46,197 nt of DNA, taken from contig JBLIHY010000002.1 of assembly GCA_047634655.1 (NCBI GenBank), positions 1-46,197 on the forward strand. Direction: 5' to 3'. Below, piece by piece: positions 6,996 to 15,071 of this stretch (position 1 is the stretch's first letter; every line of letters begins with the position of its first letter). The stretch is from CANLBN01 sp047634655 (GTDB lineage Bacteria; Pseudomonadota; Gammaproteobacteria; Pseudomonadales; Cellvibrionaceae). The position numbers and the translations under genes were made by a program. The notes beneath the pieces are model-generated. The model was given only the letters and a program-made list of their open reading frames with translations, searched no databases and was not told where the DNA came from.

Positions 6996-7379
6996 ATGGT
7001 ATTGGTGTTTGGCGCACTGCTTGGATTTATTTCGGTTGCCTTTGGTGCATACGCAGAGCACGGGCTAAGAGAGAGTGTTAGCGATGAGCATTTCCGCTTT
7101 CTGATGACCGCCGTGCGCTACAACCAGCTCAACGCGGTCGTCATTAGCACCATGGGTCTGGGGCTATTAAATGGCGGCAAACTGTCGGCAATTCCAGCGC
7201 TGAAATGGAGCAGTCTGCTGTTTGTTATAGGAACGGTGTTATTCAGCTTTAGTATTTATGTTTCCGTATCTTTTGAGATTCCATGGCTTGTTTATGTCAC
7301 ACCCGTTGGCGGAGTCACCATTATGGCGGCGTGGCTGCTGTTATTGATAGCCGGTCTACTGGCAACAAAAAATAAATGA
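6996..7379 (+). CDS. DUF423 family inner-membrane protein (YgdD-like)
   Basis: Four-helix membrane protein of 127 residues, the usual DUF423 size. Diagnostic stretches are 'GALLGFISVAFGAYAEHGL' at the N-terminus, 'TAVRYNQLNAVV', and the C-terminal 'TPVGGVTIMAAWLLLL'. The function of the family is unknown. AGGAG lies 9 nt ahead of the ATG. The stop overlaps the start of the COQ7-like gene by 4 nt (ATGA), so the two are translationally coupled. Confidence 0.9.
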   Translation: MVLVFGALLGFISVAFGAYAEHGLRESVSDEHFRFLMTAVRYNQLNAVVISTMGLGLLNGGKLSAIPALKWSSLLFVIGTVLFSFSIYVSVSFEIPWLVYVTPVGGVTIMAAWLLLLIAGLLATKNK

Positions 7380-7972
7380 AAATCGAGAGCAATAGTGTGG
7401 CCAAGCCTTTAGATGCAACCCACATCATTAATCAGTACGGTGCGGATAATATCGAGGTTCCAGAATCCTTCGTGCCCTGGATGCGGTCGAATCACGCTGG
7501 AGAAACTGGCGCTGTCTGGATATATAAAGGCGCTGCCTGTGCTTTCTGGTCAAAGGCTATCCGGGAGATGGCGCGGGAGCATGGGCAAACCGAAAAGCAT
7601 CACTTAATGGTGATGGAACATCTGCTTACACCATCGAAGCGCAGTAAGCTAATTTTTCTCTGGAAGCTCATGGGAATGGGACTTGGTTTGCTGCCGTCGC
7701 TTTTCGGCTATCGTGTTTTTTGTTTAACTATCAAGGCAGTAGAGACGTTTGTTGAAGAACATTATCAAGAGCAAATCGGCTATTTACAGCGAAGCAGTGA
7801 ACATCCAAAACTGCTTGGGGTCTTGAAGAAATGCTGCGAAGAGGAAGTCCACCACCAACAGGATGCGCATAAGCGCACAGGGGGGGGAGCTCCTGGACAA
7901 TTAGGCTCCATCTGGGTAAATACCGTCGGTGCTGGATCTGCACTCGCTGTGAAGGCGGCAAAAATTATCTGA
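7376..7972 (+). CDS. coq7: Demethoxyubiquinone hydroxylase, COQ7 type
   Basis: Diiron hydroxylase of ubiquinone synthesis, converting the demethoxy intermediate to the hydroxylated quinone at the inner membrane face. Iron ligands are visible: E43 in 'RSNHAGETGAVWIY', 'EHGQTEKHH' near 68-76, 'VETFVEEHYQEQI' near 122-134 and 'CCEEEVHHQQDA' near 153-164. At 198 residues it is close to the usual length of about 210. Bacteria use either COQ7 or the flavoprotein UbiF for this step; this organism appears to use COQ7. It overlaps the DUF423 gene by 4 nt, forming a two-gene operon. A short frame at 7972 overlaps its stop but runs antisense into ftsH, and I do not accept it. Confidence 0.92.
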   Translation: MKIESNSVAKPLDATHIINQYGADNIEVPESFVPWMRSNHAGETGAVWIYKGAACAFWSKAIREMAREHGQTEKHHLMVMEHLLTPSKRSKLIFLWKLMGMGLGLLPSLFGYRVFCLTIKAVETFVEEHYQEQIGYLQRSSEHPKLLGVLKKCCEEEVHHQQDAHKRTGGGAPGQLGSIWVNTVGAGSALAVKAAKII

Positions 7973-8094
7973 TGATTGTCAGAAAATTGGCAAAGAGCGA
8001 TAGCGTCTCTTTGAAAGAGATCGGATCTCGATCCCGACGACCCAGTAACAGTGAATTAGTAACCATGATTCAGAAATGGGGGACAGAAGATCAC

Positions 8095-10032
8095 TTAATT
8101 CATCAATTTACTGGACGAGGGCGAAGGCAGCGGCAGCGTTGTTGGAAGCAATTCCGGCAAACATTGATCGATTTGCTGCCGGTCCAAGGTTTCCCGTACT
8201 TTTAAGGCGGCCGCAAGCGTAATCAATGCCTTCTTATTGGTTACCAGCAAAGCAGTGGCTTTCTGTTCACACTTTTTCAATAAATTCGAAATGGCATCGT
8301 CAACTCGCTCTGCGTAAATTTCGCTAAATTGTCGAGGTGCCGCCATTTCCTTACCGAGAAAGGGATGGGTTTCACTCTGCTGTAAATTCAGTGGGCCCAA
8401 TTCTTTGCTCATTCCCCACTCAGTGATCATTTTGCGCGCGAGTTCGCTGGCTTTTTTAAGATCATCACTGGCACCGGAACTGTATTCCGCATAAATGACC
8501 AACTCTGCACAGCGGCCACCCAACAGGATGCACAGGCGGTTTTCCAAATAAGTCTGCGTAAAATTATGGCGATCTTCCGTTGGCGTCTGCTCAGTGACGC
8601 CGAGGGCGCGGCCCCGCGGAATGATTGAGATTTTATTGAGCGGATCAACGCCGGGTATGAGTAACGCCATAAGCGCATGTCCGCATTCGTGGTAAGCCAC
8701 TCGCTCCTTTTCTTCCGCAGTGAGCAATTCGCCGGATTCTGTACCTAAAGCCACTTTGTCGCGGGCTTCGGCAAAATCCTCTGGTCCTAGTGTCTTTTGA
8801 TTATTGTGCGCCGCTCGCAGAGCCGCCTCGTTGACGAGATTGGCCAAGTCGGCGCCGGAAAAGCCCACAGTACCCGCAGCAATTTGTTCGAGATCTACAT
8901 CATCGGCCAAAGGTTTTCCTTGGCAATGGACTTTGAGAATATCGATACGCGCTTGCCTCTGAGGTAATTCCAATACCAACTTGCGATCGAAGCGTCCCGG
9001 TCTGAGCAGAGCTGGATCTAAAATATCGGGGCGGTTTGTGGCTGCGAGAACAATGACGGCCTCCTGGGTATCAAAGCCATCCATTTCCGCAAGAATCTGA
9101 TTCAGCGTTTGCTCGCGCTCATCGTGGCCACCGCCCACACCGGTACCGCGCACCCGGCCGATAGAATCAATCTCATCGATAAAAACTAAAGCCGGTGCTT
9201 GTTTACGCGCTGCTTCAAACATATCGCGCACCCGCGAGGCACCGACACCCACGTACATCTCTATAAATTCTGAGCCGGTCACACTAAAAAAGGGCACTCC
9301 CGCCTCACCTGCTGTGGCTTTGGCCAATAGTGTTTTGCCGCAACCCGGCGGCCCCATCATGAGAATACCTTTGGGAATTTTGGCACCCAGTTGGCGGTAT
9401 TTTTCGGGCTTACGCAAGAAGTCGATCATTTCTTGTAAATCTTTTTTGGCATTTTCCAGACCGGCAACATCGGTAAAGCGTTTATTGATGGTATTGGCAT
9501 CAAATTTTTTGGCGCGAGATTTGGTAAAGCCAAAAATACCATTGCCACCGCCTTTAAGAGAGTGGCGGAAAACGCGAGAGGTATAGGCAAAAAAGCCAAT
9601 CAATAAGACCCAGGGTAAAATGTTAATCAGTAGATTTACCCAGACAGAAGGCGTAGTGGATTTTACGGTGAAAGTCACTTGGTGCTCTTCGATGAGTGGC
9701 ATGAGTTGTTCATCGGCGATATTGGGTGCGATGGTGAAAAAGTTGGTGATTTTTTCATCGATGCCGGATTCCGGTAGTGGCTCTTTAAATTGCCCATTTA
9801 AGCGCTCACCGCGCATTTCCAGGCGACCGATGTTGTTGTTGACTAATTCAGTTTTGAAGGTGGAGTAAGGCACTTCCGTATCCGGATGAGTTGAGGTATT
9901 CAACCAGTAGTAGGCCAATAGGAACATCAGCACAAACCAGGATAATTGATGAAACCAGATATCTCGCAAACTGGCCTCCGAAGGTGGCTGATTCTTAGCG
10001 GAGGGTTTGTCCGATTTTTTAACATCACTCAT
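8095..10032 (-). CDS. ftsH: FtsH-type ATP-dependent zinc metalloprotease (probable second copy)
   Basis: Membrane AAA+ protease of 645 residues. N-terminal TM1 (about 30-45) and TM2 (132-152) flank a periplasmic domain; then Walker A GPPGCGKT (227-234), the pore loop 'FIEMYVGVG', Walker B 'LVFIDEIDS' and the second region of homology 'NRPDILDPALLRPGRFDR'. The zinc site is HECGH (448-452) instead of the usual HEAGH, with a downstream acidic ligand in 'SSGASDDLKKA'. It hydrolyses membrane and regulatory proteins. It lies last in a cbpA-cbpM-ftsH operon rather than beside rlmE/folP, so it is probably an accessory paralogue tied to stress tolerance; the housekeeping copy would be elsewhere. Confidence 0.92.
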   Translation of the reverse strand: MSDVKKSDKPSAKNQPPSEASLRDIWFHQLSWFVLMFLLAYYWLNTSTHPDTEVPYSTFKTELVNNNIGRLEMRGERLNGQFKEPLPESGIDEKITNFFTIAPNIADEQLMPLIEEHQVTFTVKSTTPSVWVNLLINILPWVLLIGFFAYTSRVFRHSLKGGGNGIFGFTKSRAKKFDANTINKRFTDVAGLENAKKDLQEMIDFLRKPEKYRQLGAKIPKGILMMGPPGCGKTLLAKATAGEAGVPFFSVTGSEFIEMYVGVGASRVRDMFEAARKQAPALVFIDEIDSIGRVRGTGVGGGHDEREQTLNQILAEMDGFDTQEAVIVLAATNRPDILDPALLRPGRFDRKLVLELPQRQARIDILKVHCQGKPLADDVDLEQIAAGTVGFSGADLANLVNEAALRAAHNNQKTLGPEDFAEARDKVALGTESGELLTAEEKERVAYHECGHALMALLIPGVDPLNKISIIPRGRALGVTEQTPTEDRHNFTQTYLENRLCILLGGRCAELVIYAEYSSGASDDLKKASELARKMITEWGMSKELGPLNLQQSETHPFLGKEMAAPRQFSEIYAERVDDAISNLLKKCEQKATALLVTNKKALITLAAALKVRETLDRQQIDQCLPELLPTTLPLPSPSSSKLMN

Positions 10033-10051
10033 AGGCGTTGGCCTTTATATT

Positions 10052-10342
10052 TTAATCAGATTGCGTGAGTTGCCGTTGCAAGCGCTCGATTTCATCGAGT
10101 AATTCCAGGGCGAGAGCCGCGCCGGGCAGGTTGATTTCCAGGTCTTGAGTCAAACGCAAGGCCTTGCGTAGACGAAGATAATTGGTCATGGAAAATTGCC
10201 ATTGCGATGAATTCATATCTTCCGGCTCGATAATTCCCAACTCGACAAACTCTTCGATAGACTCGCTATCAATGGTGCAATAGCCACATAAATCTTCCGT
10301 GGTATAGACAATAGATTGCTGTTCAATAATCACTTTCGTCAT
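10052..10342 (-). CDS. cbpM: Chaperone modulator CbpM
   Basis: MerR-fold-like small protein of 96 residues that binds the J-domain of CbpA and restrains it. The layout fits: 'VYTTEDLCGYCTIDSESIEEF' (quoted in part) near the N-terminus, then 'LVELGIIEP'-type sequence and 'NYLRLRKALRLTQDLEINL', ending in a helical 'ALELLDEIERLQRQL'. A TTG at 10348 would also be possible, but GGAGG lies 8 nt before the ATG at 10342, so I start there. It is 19 nt after cbpA and 19 nt before ftsH on the same strand. Confidence 0.85.
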   Translation of the reverse strand: MTKVIIEQQSIVYTTEDLCGYCTIDSESIEEFVELGIIEPEDMNSSQWQFSMTNYLRLRKALRLTQDLEINLPGAALALELLDEIERLQRQLTQSD

Positions 10343-10361
10343 TAGCAATACCTCCGGTAGG

Positions 10362-11282
10362 TTATTGGTTGCCCGCGTAGTCTTCTGCTAAGGCGCGATA
10401 ATACTCTTCAGTTTTTGCCGAGTGCCGTTGGGGTAAATCAATGGCGATTTCCAAAAATAAGTCACCACCGGCAATACCCTGATTTTTTAAACGCAATTTA
10501 GAACCCGGCCGACTGTTCTTCGGAATCGTGAGCTTTAGCTTTTGGCCCGAAAGCAACTCGATGGAGTGTTGGCACCCGAGCACCGCATCCCAGGGCATCA
10601 CCATTAATTTTCGATATAGATCCTTACCTTTCAACCAGTAATCGGGATGGGGGACTAATTGAATTTGAATCAATAGGTCGCCGTTGGGAGCGTCACCCAT
10701 ACCTGCCCCCCCCTGGCCTTTTAAACGCATGGGTTTTTGTGGATTGAGTTGGGTGGGTATTTTAAGTTTTACTTTTTTGCGCCGGTGAGAGATGAAGCCG
10801 CTATCGTCTGTCGCGGGAACTTCGTATTCGATAAGTTTTTCCTCACCACTGAACAATTCTTCCAGCAATAGTGGCAAAGACAGATGAATATCTTCACCGC
10901 GCATGCTAAAACCCTGTTGATGGCCTCCCTGATAACGGCGTTGCGCCGTGCCTCTGCGACCGAAAATGGTTTCAAAAAAATCGCTGAAATTGTGATCGCC
11001 GCCTTCGGCAGACTGAGGTGCCGACTGCCAGTCGGGTGGTGGTCGGAATTCACCGCCAGGCTCACCACCGTATTTGCGCAATTGATCGTACTCGGAGCGC
11101 TTGTCTTTATCCTTTAAGACCTCATAGGCTTCGCCCACTTCTTTAAACATGTTTTCAGCATTAGCTTCTTTGCTGATATCGGGGTGATATTTACGCGCCA
11201 ACTTACGATAGGCCAACTTGATTTCTTTACCCGTGGCCTGCTCGCTAACCCCTAATATTTTATAATAGTCTTTAAACTCCAT
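10362..11282 (-). CDS. cbpA: DnaJ-class co-chaperone CbpA
   Basis: J-domain at 1-68 with HPD at 33-35 ('KYHPDIS'), a G/F/P-rich linker ('GGEPGGEFRPPPDW'), then two DnaJ C-terminal beta domains ('LKGQGGAGMGDAPNGDLLIQ' and 'SGQKLKLTIPKNSRPGSKLR'). There is no zinc finger, which separates CbpA from DnaJ. It stimulates DnaK ATPase and delivers substrates. 306 residues is the normal length. AGGA stands about 6 nt before the ATG. CbpM follows directly, as in E. coli, and the added ftsH makes a fold-or-degrade operon. I see no clear sigma-32 promoter in the upstream 300 bp. Confidence 0.92.
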   Translation of the reverse strand: MEFKDYYKILGVSEQATGKEIKLAYRKLARKYHPDISKEANAENMFKEVGEAYEVLKDKDKRSEYDQLRKYGGEPGGEFRPPPDWQSAPQSAEGGDHNFSDFFETIFGRRGTAQRRYQGGHQQGFSMRGEDIHLSLPLLLEELFSGEEKLIEYEVPATDDSGFISHRRKKVKLKIPTQLNPQKPMRLKGQGGAGMGDAPNGDLLIQIQLVPHPDYWLKGKDLYRKLMVMPWDAVLGCQHSIELLSGQKLKLTIPKNSRPGSKLRLKNQGIAGGDLFLEIAIDLPQRHSAKTEEYYRALAEDYAGNQ

Positions 11283-11991
11283 AGCTGTCCTAACCGTTAG
11301 TCGTACTGGTAATCAGAATGGTACCCATAACAGAACATGAATTCGCCCGGGCAAGAAACAAACTGGCAAAAGCAAAAGGCCAGTGGGCATTTAGCGTGGT
11401 AAAACCAAGTCACCACCCTTCCCTTTTTGGTTATTACCGTCTTCAGACAAATATTTTTGTAAAGCTTATGAAAAATTCCGGTCAAACACTCGCGCGGATG
11501 CGTGATTGCTGACACATAAATCGTTAGCTATTTATAAATAAATGGATTATCCACTATATGATCATCCACTGCTCGTAAAAGATGCTGTCACTCATTCTGT
11601 AAACATCGCAACGCGCAGATCTATCTCTTGCTAGGATGAGCAACAACATATTGCAATGCAAAGGTGCAAGTAGGCAAGTGCTTAAGGGCGACACCAGACA
11701 TCCGAATTAAATGTGCTGATCTATTGAGATTTTGCGCATTTTAAGGTCTCACATAGCCTTACAGCGTCAGAGCGAGTCGAGCATGGGGCTAGATCTAGCA
11801 ACGTGCCAATTCAGTTTCAGGACCCGTGCCAATCCAGTTGTTAGTCATCCTACAAGCCGCCGCTGAACTGAGGCCATATTGCACTCGAATATAAGCGATC
11901 AGCGGTGGTATCTTGAGTGATAGTACGGCAAACTCGCCGTATTTTTCCTCTGTTTTTCGTTATTTTCTCAGCTCCTCGGGAATAGTCTTCG
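11283..11991. other. Intergenic region with a 15-bp direct repeat
   Basis: No convincing gene; short antisense frames near 11300-11515 lack homology or coding character. Two near-identical 15-mers, CGTGCCAATTCAGTT (11802-11816) and CGTGCCAATCCAGTT (11825-11839), lie 23 bp apart start to start. That is about two helical turns and suits a dimeric regulator such as a GntR/MocR-type protein. They lie about 150 bp upstream of the XapX-MFS operon. Confidence 0.35.
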
Positions 11992-12222
11992 ATGTTTTAC
12001 AAAACCTGCTTTGGTTTACTTTTAGGCTTCGCCATCGGCTTTGGCTGCGCACTGCTGAATGTTCCCGTGCCGGCACCGCCGATATTGATTGGTGCTTTGT
12101 TGGTGGTCGCGATGACGCTGGGTTATCTGCTCATGGATCGCCACCTCTGCTCCAGGTGCTCAACGCGCGATTTAACAAGTGCAATTGATAAGCATCAATC
12201 AACCGGAGATAAGCCGTTGTGA
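11992..12222 (+). CDS. XapX domain (DUF1427) small membrane protein 1
   Basis: 76 residues with two short membrane helices around the XapX signature 'VPVPAPPILIGALLVVAMTL'. The family has no known role; it was named from the xanthosine permease region and often sits beside transporters or hydrolases. A hydrophilic tail with two cysteines ('HLCSRCSTRD') distinguishes it from the second copy. The stop overlaps the next start (TGATG) by 1 nt, so it heads a coupled three-gene operon. Confidence 0.8.
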   Translation: MFYKTCFGLLLGFAIGFGCALLNVPVPAPPILIGALLVVAMTLGYLLMDRHLCSRCSTRDLTSAIDKHQSTGDKPL

Positions 12223-12386
12223 TGACCAACTTAATCGGTCTATTCATTGGTTTTCTCATCGGCGCAGTTTGTCGCTATTTTGATTTGCCGTTGCCGGCCC
12301 CTCCAAAGCTCGTTGGGGCACTGCTAGTCGTGGCGATGACTCTGGGATTTATCAGCGGCACCCAGCTTTCCGGGTTATTCGCGTGA
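12222..12386 (+). CDS. XapX domain (DUF1427) small membrane protein 2
   Basis: A 54-residue product beginning MTNLIGLFIGFLIGAVCRYF and containing 'LPLPAPPKLVGALLVVAMTL', so it is clearly homologous to the preceding protein and arose by duplication. It lacks the cysteine tail. The ATG overlaps the previous stop by 1 nt, and its own stop overlaps the GTG of the MFS gene (GTGA), giving continuous translational coupling. The conserved proline-rich turn PxPAPPxLxGAL between the two helices is the hallmark. Its function is unknown; a pair of tiny helical-hairpin proteins may work with the transporter downstream. Confidence 0.8.
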   Translation: MTNLIGLFIGFLIGAVCRYFDLPLPAPPKLVGALLVVAMTLGFISGTQLSGLFA

Positions 12387-14014
12387 ATCCATCGCCACCC
12401 GCAAAAAAATCCCCTGTGCCAGCGGTGAAAGCAGATGCCCTAAGCCCCTTTCGACATCCCACGTTTGCCATTTTATGGTGCGCAACGGTTATCTCTAATG
12501 TAGGCACCTGGATGCATCAAGTGGGCAGCAGCTGGCTGATGACCTCCATGACCTCCAGTCCGCTAGTGGTCGCTCTTGTCCAAACCGCGACGACACTGCC
12601 AATTTTTCTATTTGCCCTCCCCGCTGGCGCGCTCGCAGATATTGTGGACCGGCGACGTCTATTATTGCTTGTACAGTGCGGCCTGTTTTTCAGCGTGGTA
12701 ACGCTCGTCATCTGCCTCCACTTCAACTGGATGAGTCCTGCAGTGCTGATTGCTTTCACTTTTCTAATGGGTACCGGGGCGGCTTTTATTTCCCCCACTT
12801 GGCAAGCTATCGTCCCCGATCTCGTCGACAAGAGTCGTCTGTCGCCAGCTGTCGCTTTGAATAGCGTCGGCATCAATATCAGTCGCGCCATCGGACCGGC
12901 ATTAGCAGGTCTGATCATTGTAAAACTGAACGTCAATGCTGTTTTTATGGTGAACGCATTGTCCTTCCTAGTGGTTATTGCCGCTTTGGTGTGGTGGCAA
13001 GGCAGCGCTGAGATAAAATCGACCTTGCCCAGAGAAACCTTGTTTGGCGCTGTAAAGTCTGGTCTACACTACACAATGCACAGCACGGCTCTTCGCGCCA
13101 CACTGTGGCGCGCTTTCGCTTTTTTTATCTCCACCTGTGCCTTTTGGGCATTGCTTCCACTGATTGTGCGCCAGAAACTCAACGGTAGCGTCAGTGATTT
13201 TGGTTTGATGTTGGCAGCTATCGGCGTCGGTGCCGTATTGGGATCTTTTGTTCTTCCAACGATAAAGCGGCGTCTCTCGGCAGGCGGACTGGTGAGCCTT
13301 GCATCGCTAATCAATGCTTGTGTATTAATTTTTACCGGACTGAGTCAATCGATAGTAGCTACCATGCTGCTCTGCGCCGTCTATGGATCCAGCTGGATCT
13401 GGATACTTTCCTCACTTAATGTTTCGACACAGTTGGCGTTGCCAAAATGGGGGCGAGCACGGGGCTTGTCCGTTTATTTAGTGGTATTTTTTGGTTCGAT
13501 GAGCGCTGGCAGTTTGTTTTGGGGAAGTATCGCCAGCATAGCAACGATCGATATTGCCCTCTACGTCGCGGCGACCACTTTGGTATTGGGCGTCATTTTG
13601 AGCCATGGCCTCCGCCTTAACCAAGGTGAGACGATGTCACTGGGGCCCGCTAACTACTGGCCGAGCCCCATGATTCACCAGTCCTCCCGCGAAGATTCCA
13701 TCAACGAGCGCAGCCCGGTACTGATAACGGTTGAATATCGGATTGCACCCGAACAGCGGAAGGTTTTTCTCTCGACAATGAAGGAGCTGGAGCATGCGCG
13801 CAAACGCCACGGCGCTTTTCATTGGAGCTGCCTGCAAGATAGCGCTAACCCGGAACGTTTCCTGGAAAGTTTTAAAGAAATTTCCTGGTTAAGCCATCTG
13901 CGTCATCACGAAAGAGTAAGCGGTGAAGATGAGAAGCTTCAGGCCAAGATTGCAGCTTTGACTAAAGCAGGAAAGACAGAAGTGAATCATTTCCTCGGGT
14001 CCGAGACGCATTGA
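12383..14014 (+). CDS. MFS transporter (MFS_3 / DUF894 type) with C-terminal ABM-like domain
   Basis: A 543-residue fusion. Residues about 20-415 are a major facilitator domain of the enterobactin-exporter-like class: 'FAILWCATVISNVGTWMHQV', 'ALADIVDRRRLLLL' in the first cytoplasmic loop and 'SPTWQAIVPDLV'. After a linker the last 110 residues ('PVLITVEYRIAPEQRKVFLS' to 'HHERVSGEDEKLQAKI') resemble an antibiotic-biosynthesis-monooxygenase-like ferredoxin fold. This fusion is a recognised architecture; the substrate is unknown, with drug or siderophore export likely. It starts at GTG 12383, overlapping the XapX stop by 4 nt. Confidence 0.85.
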   Translation: MNPSPPAKKSPVPAVKADALSPFRHPTFAILWCATVISNVGTWMHQVGSSWLMTSMTSSPLVVALVQTATTLPIFLFALPAGALADIVDRRRLLLLVQCGLFFSVVTLVICLHFNWMSPAVLIAFTFLMGTGAAFISPTWQAIVPDLVDKSRLSPAVALNSVGINISRAIGPALAGLIIVKLNVNAVFMVNALSFLVVIAALVWWQGSAEIKSTLPRETLFGAVKSGLHYTMHSTALRATLWRAFAFFISTCAFWALLPLIVRQKLNGSVSDFGLMLAAIGVGAVLGSFVLPTIKRRLSAGGLVSLASLINACVLIFTGLSQSIVATMLLCAVYGSSWIWILSSLNVSTQLALPKWGRARGLSVYLVVFFGSMSAGSLFWGSIASIATIDIALYVAATTLVLGVILSHGLRLNQGETMSLGPANYWPSPMIHQSSREDSINERSPVLITVEYRIAPEQRKVFLSTMKELEHARKRHGAFHWSCLQDSANPERFLESFKEISWLSHLRHHERVSGEDEKLQAKIAALTKAGKTEVNHFLGSETH

Positions 14015-14042
14015 TAACGCACTTGTACGAACGTTGGTCGGC

Positions 14043-14828
14043 TTAAAAGAAAACGTACTTTAACCCGATAAACATGAGTACAAGGGCGAGAATCCGCTGC
14101 AATACAGCACTGGGAAACTTACCGCTTAAGTGGGCACCTACGTGAATAGCGGGCAGAGAGCCGATCAGCAAGCCAGCCAGTAGAAAAAAGTCAACATTAC
14201 CCAGCCATAAATGCGCGAAGCCTGCAATCAGAGTTAAGGGAACGGCATGGGCGATATCTATGCCAACGATTTTATAACTCGAGAGATGAGGATAAAGCAT
14301 AAATAATACGGCGGCACCAATAGCGCCAGCACCTACCGAGGAAAGGGTGACAAAGATACCGATGATAAATCCCATCAATACCGTAAAAAATGCTGAGTGC
14401 CGGTGGATAACCGCAAAAAACCCCCGATCTTGAGTAACTTTCCGTTGCAGATGCTGGCGAAAAAACAAAGTAAGAGACGTCAACACCAGCACAATACCCA
14501 AAGAAAAAGTCAAAAAATGACCGTATGCATCGGCATTTCCAAAAAAATATTTGAGCGCCAGGGACGTCGCGATGGCTGCGGGTATACTGCCCGCGGCCAT
14601 ATTGCCGACAATCGACCAGTTGATATTTCCTCTGGCCTGGTGGGCGAAAACACCCCCCGACTTGGTAATGGCGGCATAAAGCAGATCAGTGCCAATCGCA
14701 ATATTGGGCGGAAAGCCAAACATCAATAAAATAGGAGTCATTAGAGAGCCGCCGCCAACCCCGGTTATGCCAACGGCCAGGCCAACGGCGGCACCCGCTA
14801 TAATATAAAGAAAGAAAATTGAGTCCAT
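14043..14828 (-). CDS. TauE/SafE family sulfite/organosulfonate exporter
   Basis: Eight-helix membrane protein of 261 residues when started at the ATG at 14828 (MDSIFFLYII); the longer frame to 14948 adds a hydrophilic stretch foreign to the family. Signatures are 'GLAVGITGVGGGSLMTPILL' and, in the second half, 'GIFVTLSSVGAGAIGAAVLF', the two inverted TauE repeats. It is divergent from cysB across 243 bp that contain a palindrome, so a role in sulfur metabolism under CysB control is plausible. Transport direction and substrate are inferred from the family only. Confidence 0.85.
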   Translation of the reverse strand: MDSIFFLYIIAGAAVGLAVGITGVGGGSLMTPILLMFGFPPNIAIGTDLLYAAITKSGGVFAHQARGNINWSIVGNMAAGSIPAAIATSLALKYFFGNADAYGHFLTFSLGIVLVLTSLTLFFRQHLQRKVTQDRGFFAVIHRHSAFFTVLMGFIIGIFVTLSSVGAGAIGAAVLFMLYPHLSSYKIVGIDIAHAVPLTLIAGFAHLWLGNVDFFLLAGLLIGSLPAIHVGAHLSGKFPSAVLQRILALVLMFIGLKYVFF

Positions 14829-15011
14829 AGATACTCTGATAATATTTTGATGACGAAAAATCCCTCTCGCCCGGTGGCTTTTGGCCAGAATAGCAACTCG
14901 ATATGACCAAATTAAGCCACTAACCTGATGCTGGTGAGGACAGTACAAAGGCCAGCGAGTACTCGACTGGCGTATTCTTCAAAAAAATCGTTGGAAAATA
15001 TAACTAATACA

Positions 15012-15034
15012 AACTATTCTGGAAAAGAATAGTT
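15012..15034. promoter_or_regulatory. Palindrome in the tauE-cysB divergent promoter region
   Basis: Perfect 9-bp arms AACTATTCT (15012-15020) and AGAATAGTT (15026-15034) around GGAAA, in very AT-rich DNA 37 bp before the cysB start. The position suits an autoregulatory CysB-type LysR operator or the control site for both genes. It lacks a U-tract, so it is not a terminator. Confidence 0.45.
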
Positions 15035-15071
15035 ACTTATATATTTATTACTGTTTGAAGAGAGAGGTTTC

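Noticed and set aside
7972..8205. 77-codon frame overlapping the COQ7 stop
   Set aside because: More than 100 bp run antisense into the end of ftsH and the sequence has no family resemblance.
11297..11515. Antisense pair of 64-72 codon frames upstream of cbpA
   Set aside because: Neither has a ribosome binding site or recognisable sequence; they mirror each other.
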